Source of the DNA: an uncultured Ferrovum sp.
GTDB lineage: Bacteria; Pseudomonadota; Gammaproteobacteria; Burkholderiales; Ferrovaceae
Assembly: GCA_903893215.1 (NCBI GenBank)
Contig: CAITLJ010000007.1
Span: 1 to 64,000 of the forward strand
Direction: 5' to 3'
DNA: 64,000 nucleotides
Shown here: in pieces, positions 58,416 through 64,000 of the stretch
Numbering within the stretch: the first letter of the stretch is position 1
How the letters are laid out: each line of letters opens with the position of its first letter
The notes under the pieces: model-generated
The model's database searches: none
What the model was told of the DNA's origin: nothing
The model's input: only the letters and a program-made list of their open reading frames with translations
Position numbers and translations under genes: made by a program

Positions 58416-59702
58416 ATGGAGGGTGCAGAAGCACAGCAAGGCGCAACATGCAACGGTCTGGTGTTGTCCGGCGGTGGCGCGCGTGCCGCCTATCAGGTGG
58501 GCGTACTGCGCGGTATCGCCAGCCTGTTGCGTGACCCGCGCACCGGGAGTACCGGACCCAGCCCGTTTCAGGTGTTGGCCGGCACATCGGCCGGTGCGAT
58601 CAATGCCGCCGCACTGGCCAGCACGGCCAGTGATTTTCTGGCCAGCGTGGAGCAGTTGTGCAATGTCTGGGCAGAGTTTCACGCCGGCCAGGTCTATCGC
58701 TCCGATACGCTTGGCATCCTGGGCACAGGTGCACGCTGGGTGGGGGGCTTTGCGTTCGGCTGGCTGCTAAGGGACCTGGTGCAGTCACGCCCAAGGTCCC
58801 TGCTGGATAACCGACCTTTGGCCGCCCTGCTGAACCGGGTAATCGATTACCGCAATATCACCACCGAACTGCGACGCGGCCATCTGTCTGCCCTTGCAGT
58901 CTGCGCATCAAGCTATGGCTCGGGACGCCATGTCACCTTTTATCAGTCGCGCCGACAGATCGCGCCGTGGGCGCGCTCGCAGCGTCTGGCCGTGCGGGAA
59001 CGCATCACGGCAGAACATCTGCTCGCTTCAGCGGCCATTCCCTTTGTCTTTCCGTCACAAACCCTGGCCATCGAGGGCCGTCAGGAATACTTTGGCGATG
59101 GCTCGATGCGTCAGGTGGCACCGATCAGTCCGGCCATTCATCTGGGTGCCAACCGCATCCTGGTGATCGGGCTGAGCTGCCAGCAGCAGTCAGCGGAGCC
59201 CCCGCCGCCACGGCAGGGTTATCCCAGCCTGGCACAGGTCGCCGGTCACGCCTTGTCCAGCATCTTTCTGGATAGTCTGGCCTCCGACGTGGAGCGACTG
59301 GAACGGGTCAACCGCACCGTGGCCCTGCTCAGCCCGGAGGCACGCGCCAGCAGCGGGCTGCGGCCAATCGAAACCCTGGTGATCTCGCCCAGCCAGCAGC
59401 TGGACGACATTGCCGCCCGCCACGTGGGCGAGTTGCCGCGACCGGTGCGCACCATGCTGAGCGCGGTCGGCGTCGTGCCCCGTTCACGCGGCCGGCGCGC
59501 CCGCGGCGGAGCGGCTGCACGTGGTGCCACCCTGGCCAGCTACCTGTTGTTCGAGGCCGGATATACGCAGGAGCTGATGGCGCTGGGCATGAGCGACGCA
59601 CTGTCACGCGCACCAGAGGTGCTGCGCTTCCTGCAGAAAGATTTGACGGGGCAAGTCCAGCCAATTCCGGGTTTGGCGGGTCAACGGGATGGGCGATACT
59701 GA
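58416..59702 (+). CDS. Patatin-like phospholipase
   Basis: A 428-residue patatin domain protein, a likely lipid acyl hydrolase. The oxyanion loop is GLVLSGGGARAAYQVGVL, the nucleophile Ser lies in VLAGTSAGAINAAAL, and the Asp of the dyad in YFGDGSMRQVAPISP. After the core the C-terminal 150 residues include an Arg/Gly/Ala-rich patch (RSRGRRARGGAAARG) and helices. Homologues are widespread in betaproteobacteria. It lies 88 nt after the YceI gene and 33 nt before the ATPase gene, same strand. Confidence 0.9.
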   Translation: MEGAEAQQGATCNGLVLSGGGARAAYQVGVLRGIASLLRDPRTGSTGPSPFQVLAGTSAGAINAAALASTASDFLASVEQLCNVWAEFHAGQVYRSDTLGILGTGARWVGGFAFGWLLRDLVQSRPRSLLDNRPLAALLNRVIDYRNITTELRRGHLSALAVCASSYGSGRHVTFYQSRRQIAPWARSQRLAVRERITAEHLLASAAIPFVFPSQTLAIEGRQEYFGDGSMRQVAPISPAIHLGANRILVIGLSCQQQSAEPPPPRQGYPSLAQVAGHALSSIFLDSLASDVERLERVNRTVALLSPEARASSGLRPIETLVISPSQQLDDIAARHVGELPRPVRTMLSAVGVVPRSRGRRARGGAAARGATLASYLLFEAGYTQELMALGMSDALSRAPEVLRFLQKDLTGQVQPIPGLAGQRDGRY

Positions 59703-59735
59703 CATACCGATCAGTTTCGCTGGACACCCTCCCGG

Positions 59736-61256
59736 ATGGCCAAGGGCCAAGCTTTTGATACTGCTGCGCTGTTGCGGGCCTGCAATCCCTGGTGGCAGGG
59801 TGGCGCGCGACTGCGCCCGCGCGCATTGGCCAACCCGGCTGCTGCGCAGCCTGCAGACGACGTCGCGTCCGGTGGCACTCCGGCGACAGGGCAGACCATT
59901 GCATCGGCCACGCTGGCCAAGCGGGTACTTGGGTGGCTGGGCGCGGCTGACGCACCGCAAGTGCTGCTACTGGAAGGGCAACGCCTGACCGGCAAGACCA
60001 CACTGCTGGATGCAGTGGCAAACGGCTTGCTGGCCGGGGGCTTGCCGGTCGGCAGCCTCTGTCGTGCCCTGCTGGATGGCTCGCCGCTACGCTGGCAAAC
60101 GGTGGAGCACCTGCTGGATTCCTGGCAGGCGCTGTATCCGGGGCAGGTCAAGGCCCGCTGGCTGCTGGTGGATGACCTGCATCTATGGCCGGCGGAGCGG
60201 CTGGCCGAGTTGGCCGGGCAGCTTGCGCGGACTGGTGTGCGGTTGGTGGCAGCAAGCTTGCCGGGTGTTGCATGGCCGGTGACCGGCGCCGCCGTGGTGC
60301 GGCTGAACACCGCGTCGTTCGCCGACTTCCTGCAACTACGGGGCGTCACCCATGGGTTGCCGCCCGCGCCGCGCTCTTTGCGCGAAACTTTCGAGTGGCC
60401 GCGCAGCCAGTTTGTGGCGATGACTGATGACCTGCGTACGCTGGGCGCACACTTTCATGACTACCTGATGCTGGGTGGCTACCTGCCAGCACTGCACGCC
60501 CCTTCGGTGGCCGATGCCCATACGCGCTTGCGCGAAGCGCTGGTGCGCAGCGCCCTCTCGGTGGACGGCCCGGCGCGCCACAACATACGGCGCATCGATG
60601 ACCTGTTGCGCACGCTGGATTATCTGGCCGCCCGCAGCGGTAGCCTGCTTGACGTGCCCGACCTGTGCGGGCAGTTGTCGGTGGAGCGGCCCACCGTGCG
60701 CCACTTCCTGCAATTGCTGGAGGACCTCGCCCTGGTGCGCCGGGTGCCGCCGCTGGGCTATGGTGATTCGGTGCAGCGCGCCCGGTTCCTGATCTGCATG
60801 CAGGATCCCGCCCTGACCCGCGCGCTGCTCCACCAGGAACAGTTTGAACTGCTGAGCGACGCGGCAGTGGATGCGGCGGTCGAAAGCGCCATCCATCGCC
60901 ATCTGCAAGGCACCTATGGCAGCCGGGGCGCGCTGGTCAGCTATGCCCCGTCAGGCCGGCAGGGTGCCACTCTGGTGGTCGGTTCGGGTCGCACGCTACT
61001 GCCGTTTGCCCGGCATTACGGCACGGCCAAAACCACGGCGCGCGACCTTGGCGGCCTGATTGCGTTCTGCCAGCAGCACGCAATCCCGCGCGCCTATGTC
61101 GCCACCCGGGTTGCCGAGGACTGCGGCCCGTTGTTGCTGGCTGGCAACGAGGCAATGGCCGTGATGCGTTTGCCAGCCGCCTTGCTGTGTCTCTGGCTGG
61201 CGGCCGCCGACGTGCCACGTCTGGAGCTCAGGCCAGCAAGCCTTCCCGCTCGATGA
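59736..61256 (+). CDS. AAA-type ATPase with DUF4143-like C-terminal region
   Basis: A 506-residue protein of the AAA_14/DUF4143 class. Walker A is [17 protein letters not shown] near residue 79, Walker [12 protein letters not shown], and [11 protein letters not shown] fits the DUF4143 segment after the ATPase core. Next come [11 protein letters not shown], the [29 protein letters not shown] winged-helix-like part (read in parts), and a terminal region around [14 protein letters not shown] and [19 protein letters not shown]. That is where many relatives carry a nuclease-like EVK; here it is GSG, so nuclease activity is doubtful. The function is unknown. It overlaps the convergent ureG by 29 bp. 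Confidence 0.75.
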   Translation: MAKGQAFDTAALLRACNPWWQGGARLRPRALANPAAAQPADDVASGGTPATGQTIASATLAKRVLGWLGAADAPQVLLLEGQRLTGKTTLLDAVANGLLAGGLPVGSLCRALLDGSPLRWQTVEHLLDSWQALYPGQVKARWLLVDDLHLWPAERLAELAGQLARTGVRLVAASLPGVAWPVTGAAVVRLNTASFADFLQLRGVTHGLPPAPRSLRETFEWPRSQFVAMTDDLRTLGAHFHDYLMLGGYLPALHAPSVADAHTRLREALVRSALSVDGPARHNIRRIDDLLRTLDYLAARSGSLLDVPDLCGQLSVERPTVRHFLQLLEDLALVRRVPPLGYGDSVQRARFLICMQDPALTRALLHQEQFELLSDAAVDAAVESAIHRHLQGTYGSRGALVSYAPSGRQGATLVVGSGRTLLPFARHYGTAKTTARDLGGLIAFCQQHAIPRAYVATRVAEDCGPLLLAGNEAMAVMRLPAALLCLWLAAADVPRLELRPASLPAR

Positions 61257-61878
61257 ACGCGATGATCTCGGCCAGCCCCTGACCGGTCTTCATGTTGCTG
61301 AACACAAAGGGGCGTTCGCCACGCATGCGGCGCGCGTCAATGTCCATCACTTCCAGCGACGCACCCACCATGGGGGCGAGGTCGATCTTGTTGATCACCA
61401 GCAGGTCGGACTTGGTGATGCCAGGGCCGCCCTTGCGCGGAATCTTGTCGCCGGCCGATACATCGATCACGTATAGGGTGAGGTCGGACAGCTCCGGGCT
61501 GAACGTGGCGGCCAGGTTGTCGCCGCCACTTTCCACCAACACCAGGTCGAGATTGCCAAAGCGGTCCTGCAGCCGCGCCACCGCTTCGAGGTTAATGCTG
61601 GCATCTTCGCGGATGGCGGTGTGTGGACAGCCGCCGGTTTCGACACCAATGATACGGTCTGGCGAAAGTGCCTGATTGCGCACCAGAAACTGGGCATCTT
61701 CCTCGGTGTAGATATCGTTGGTGACCACCGCCAGATTCCAGCGGTCGCGCAGTGCCAGACAAAGCGCCAGGGTAAGCGCGGTCTTGCCGGAGCCGACCGG
61801 ACCACCGATGCCAACACGCAACGCAGGACGGTGGGTATGGGCAGCAGCAAGGGCAGGCGAGACGATGACTTCATTCAT
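61228..61878 (-). CDS. ureG: Urease accessory GTPase UreG
   Basis: UreG is the SIMIBI GTPase that drives nickel delivery to urease. The 216-residue protein has the P-loop [17 protein letters not shown] near residue 20, [15 protein letters not shown], the metal-binding [15 protein letters not shown] (Cys-Pro-His), [19 protein letters not shown] and the NKIDLAP specificity motif. It follows ureF by 40 nt. Confidence 0.98.
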   Translation of the reverse strand: MNEVIVSPALAAAHTHRPALRVGIGGPVGSGKTALTLALCLALRDRWNLAVVTNDIYTEEDAQFLVRNQALSPDRIIGVETGGCPHTAIREDASINLEAVARLQDRFGNLDLVLVESGGDNLAATFSPELSDLTLYVIDVSAGDKIPRKGGPGITKSDLLVINKIDLAPMVGASLEVMDIDARRMRGERPFVFSNMKTGQGLAEIIAFIEREGLLA

Positions 61879-61918
61879 GACGAAAATCCTGAACCGACAA
61901 CAGTGGAGGCGCGCCGCT

Positions 61919-62785
61919 TCACGAGCGGAACAACCGGGAATATTGGGTCTCGTGCTGGGCGCAGGCCAACCCGAAGCCCGGGGCATAATTGCCAGGACCG
62001 TGCCGCAGCCAGCCGGGATTGAATCCGATGGCCGCTGTTTCTGCAGCGATGGCAGCCGACCCCGCTGCAAGCAGGGCCTGTTGTGCGAGATCTGGCAAGC
62101 CGGCCGCCAGATCAAGCAGCAGCGTCTGGCCCGCACTCTGCCCCAGCGGTACGGTTTTGAGGGCAGCCATGACCTGATTCTCCAGCCAGCTCCAAAGCCA
62201 GCCGATGATGGCGTCGCCTGCCGGCACGGCACACGCCGTTGCTAGGCCGGACCAGACCAGCAGATAGGAGGGCTGATGCCGTTCGGCCAGTTGCTTTAAC
62301 AGGTGCGCAATGGCAGGCCACTGCAGGCCGAGCCCGGTCGGCGGCAAGCCGTGCACCAGGCTGAGCAGCGACCACCCCATCTGTCGCGTTTCGGCCAGCA
62401 GCTGCGCGCTCTCGCGGGACCCCTGAAACTGCTGATCAAGCCTGCGCAGGTGCGCTTCCGGTTCACCGGGTAGCGCGGCAGACGCCCGCCCGTCATGCAC
62501 ACCAGACGCGTATGAGGTCGTAGTTGGGTCTTGCCAGAGGGTCAGGAAACGGGCGAGAAACGCGGCCTCCACACCGCCCACGGGGCCATCCAGCACATCG
62601 CGGATCCAGCGGCCGGCAGAAGCGGCGTCACGCACCATGCCGCTCTCGACCGCAGACTCCAGTCCCTGCGAGTAGCTGAAGCCGCCGACTGGCAGGATAG
62701 GGCTGGTCCACTGCAGCAGCCGCACCAGTGCCAGCGGATTGACAGCCGCCGGGCCGGGGGCGTGGTCAGCCGGCAAAGTGGTCAT
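61919..62785 (-). CDS. ureF: Urease accessory protein UreF
   Basis: UreF helps assemble the UreDFG complex on apo-urease and gates nickel insertion. The 288-residue protein has [21 protein letters not shown] near residue 22, the family signature, then an Ala/Gly-rich loop and [12 protein letters not shown]. The C-terminus [15 protein letters not shown] is longer than in short UreF forms. ATG at 62785 is preferred; it overlaps the end of ureE by 20 nt. Confidence 0.94.
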   Translation of the reverse strand: MTTLPADHAPGPAAVNPLALVRLLQWTSPILPVGGFSYSQGLESAVESGMVRDAASAGRWIRDVLDGPVGGVEAAFLARFLTLWQDPTTTSYASGVHDGRASAALPGEPEAHLRRLDQQFQGSRESAQLLAETRQMGWSLLSLVHGLPPTGLGLQWPAIAHLLKQLAERHQPSYLLVWSGLATACAVPAGDAIIGWLWSWLENQVMAALKTVPLGQSAGQTLLLDLAAGLPDLAQQALLAAGSAAIAAETAAIGFNPGWLRHGPGNYAPGFGLACAQHETQYSRLFRS

Positions 62786-63260
62786 GGATGCGCGGGGTGC
62801 CGGGCAATTGCTCGGCACCGTGGGTATGGGCGCTGCCATAAGCACCAGCTTCGGGACGGAAAGGCGCCGTCAGCCGTGTCACCTGCAATCCCATCTGCTG
62901 CACCATGCCTTCCAGCACACTGTCTTGCGCGAAACGCAGGAAACCAGCCCCCACTTCCACCGCCACGTGACGGTTGCCCAGGTGATAGGCCGCGCGCGTC
63001 AGCGCGAGCGGGTCGGTGTTGCGTACCTCGGCCAGCGCTTCCGGTGCGGCATCGACCCGCACCAGGCGGCCATCGGCCGCACGCAGCAGGTCGTCCTGCT
63101 GCAACAGGGTGCCGCGCGGAAGAAACAGACCCACTTCCTCACCATCGGCCAGGCGGGTGCGCAACCGTGATTTCACGCGGGCATCGAACGGCAATACCAG
63201 CACAGCCTGTGCGCTGGCAGGATTACTGCCGGGCGCTGCAAAGGTTTCAATCAGCAACAT
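62766..63260 (-). CDS. ureE: Urease nickel-binding chaperone UreE
   Basis: UreE is the dimeric nickel donor for UreG. The 164-residue protein has the N-terminal part with [22 protein letters not shown] near residue 31 and the middle metal region [12 protein letters not shown], whose His at the dimer interface binds nickel. The His-rich tail is short (HTHGAEQ and IHDH), not a long poly-His. ATG at 63260. Confidence 0.93.
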   Translation of the reverse strand: MLLIETFAAPGSNPASAQAVLVLPFDARVKSRLRTRLADGEEVGLFLPRGTLLQQDDLLRAADGRLVRVDAAPEALAEVRNTDPLALTRAAYHLGNRHVAVEVGAGFLRFAQDSVLEGMVQQMGLQVTRLTAPFRPEAGAYGSAHTHGAEQLPGTPRIHDHFAG

Positions 63261-63338
63261 GGTCGTAGCTCGACTTGAATGAAAAGCGGGGGCTGCAACC
63301 GGCACAGCGCGGACGCCCGCCCGCACTGCGCCGGTGCC

Positions 63339-64000
63339 TCAAAACAGGAAATAGCGCTGGGCCATGGGCAGCTCTGTGGCCGGTTCGCATACCAGCAACT
63401 CGCCATCGGCGCGCACGGCATAGGTCTCGGGATCGACTTCCAGTTTTGGCATCGCCCCGTTGTGGATCATGTCGGACTTGCGCACCGTGCGACATCCCTC
63501 CACCGCGATCAGCGGCTTGCGCAGGCCGAGGGCCTGCACTTCGGGATTGTCCTTGCCGGCCTGCGAAACGAAGGTCACCGAATGGCGCAAACCGCCGCCA
63601 AAGGCGCCAAACATGGGCCGGTAGTGCACCGGCTGCGGCGTGGGAATCGATGCATTGGGATCTCCCATCGCGGCGGCCGCGATCATGCCGCCCTTCAGGA
63701 TCAGGCTGGGCTTGACGCCAAAAAACGCCGGCTTCCAAATCACCAGGTCGGCCAACTTGCCCACCTCCACCGAACCCACGACATGCGCGATGCCATGGGT
63801 GATGGCCGGGTTGATGGTGTACTTGGCGATATAGCGCTTGATGCGCTGGTTGTCACGGCGTGGCTGGTCGTCACCCAGTGCACCACGCTGCACCTTCATC
63901 TTGTGCGCCGTCTGCCAGGTACGCAGCACCACTTCACCCACCCGACCCATGGCCTGCGAATCGCTCGACATCATGGAAAACGCCCCCAGGTCCTGCAGGA
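63339..64000 (-). CDS. ureC: Urease alpha subunit (partial, N-terminus beyond right edge)
   Basis: UreC is the nickel-containing catalytic subunit. Only the C-terminal 220 residues lie here, ending in the typical AQRYFLF. Visible are [20 protein letters not shown] with the conserved His/Asp-proximal region, [38 protein letters not shown] (in parts), [22 protein letters not shown] and [21 protein letters not shown]. It reads in from the right edge and is followed by ureE after 78 nt; ureD, ureA and ureB are presumably beyond the window. Confidence 0.97.
   Translation of the reverse strand, partial: LQDLGAFSMMSSDSQAMGRVGEVVLRTWQTAHKMKVQRGALGDDQPRRDNQRIKRYIAKYTINPAITHGIAHVVGSVEVGKLADLVIWKPAFFGVKPSLILKGGMIAAAAMGDPNASIPTPQPVHYRPMFGAFGGGLRHSVTFVSQAGKDNPEVQALGLRKPLIAVEGCRTVRKSDMIHNGAMPKLEVDPETYAVRADGELLVCEPATELPMAQRYFLF

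Overview
The window is 64 kb of high-GC, densely packed chromosomal DNA. It looks like a betaproteobacterial core genome. Supporting this are the accB-accC-prmA-DUF3426 run, the hemC-hemD-hemX-hemY run, a SUF operon headed by a SufR-type Rrf2 regulator, a PilZ-like protein behind ddl, and a GcvA-type LysR regulator. The order or genus cannot be fixed from sequence reading alone. No phage, intact insertion sequence or CRISPR array was seen. One tRNA gene is present, tRNA-Arg(CCG).

Layout. 1-3.7 kb: SUF Fe-S operon (sufR-sufB-sufC-sufD, minus strand, sufD cut by the left edge). 3.7-5.5 kb: gshB and a shrunken ApbE-like protein. 5.5-8.5 kb: ddl, a HIT protein and a PilZ-like protein, joined by ATGA overlaps. 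8.6-12.7 kb: hemCDXY for tetrapyrrole synthesis. 12.7-15.8 kb: a 2Fe-2S/FAD reductase, an SDR-type epimerase, FxsA and a TlpA-like thioredoxin. 16-20.4 kb: accBC, prmA, a zinc-ribbon protein and tpx. 20.6-25 kb: a GT4 glycosyltransferase, a PfkB kinase, a PlsC acyltransferase, apaH and a cytochrome c5. 25.1-27.1 kb: the least ordered stretch. It holds a VapBC-like pair whose PIN toxin has lost its acidic residues, octamer tandem repeats, a wrecked FMN reductase gene, tRNA-Arg and a strong terminator. 27.1-33.6 kb: serC-serA, DUF1015, a LysR regulator, an orphan CheV and YccF. 33.6-42.5 kb: ppc, a WecG-type glycosyltransferase fused to a STAS domain, rarD, slyX, a DUF962 protein, a nucleotide-sugar dehydrogenase, a GDP-mannose hydrolase and a Gly-rich TPR protein. 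42.6-48.1 kb: an MFS exporter, a GFA protein, aroQ, a methyltransferase-like membrane protein, a truncated cysteine hydrolase, DUF2237 and a DUF2779 nuclease-like protein. 48.2-54.7 kb: gcvH-gcvP-gcvT, queC and rlmF. 54.7-57.4 kb: a nitrate/sulfonate/taurine-type ABC importer. 57.5-61.3 kb: a YceI lipoprotein, a patatin-like phospholipase and a DUF4143-type ATPase. 61.2-64 kb: ureG, ureF, ureE and ureC (cut by the right edge).

Themes. One-carbon and serine metabolism recurs (serC, serA, gcvH, gcvP, gcvT, a GcvA-like regulator). Surface-polysaccharide genes are scattered through 36-41 kb. Nitrogen or sulfur scavenging is represented by the ABC importer and urease, with the remains of a sulfonate-type locus near 26.5 kb. 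No clear new multi-gene system was proven. The best leads are the catalytically dead VapBC-like pair, the WecG-STAS fusion, the patatin/ATPase pair, the deleted ApbE-like protein, and rlmF with no canonical start codon.
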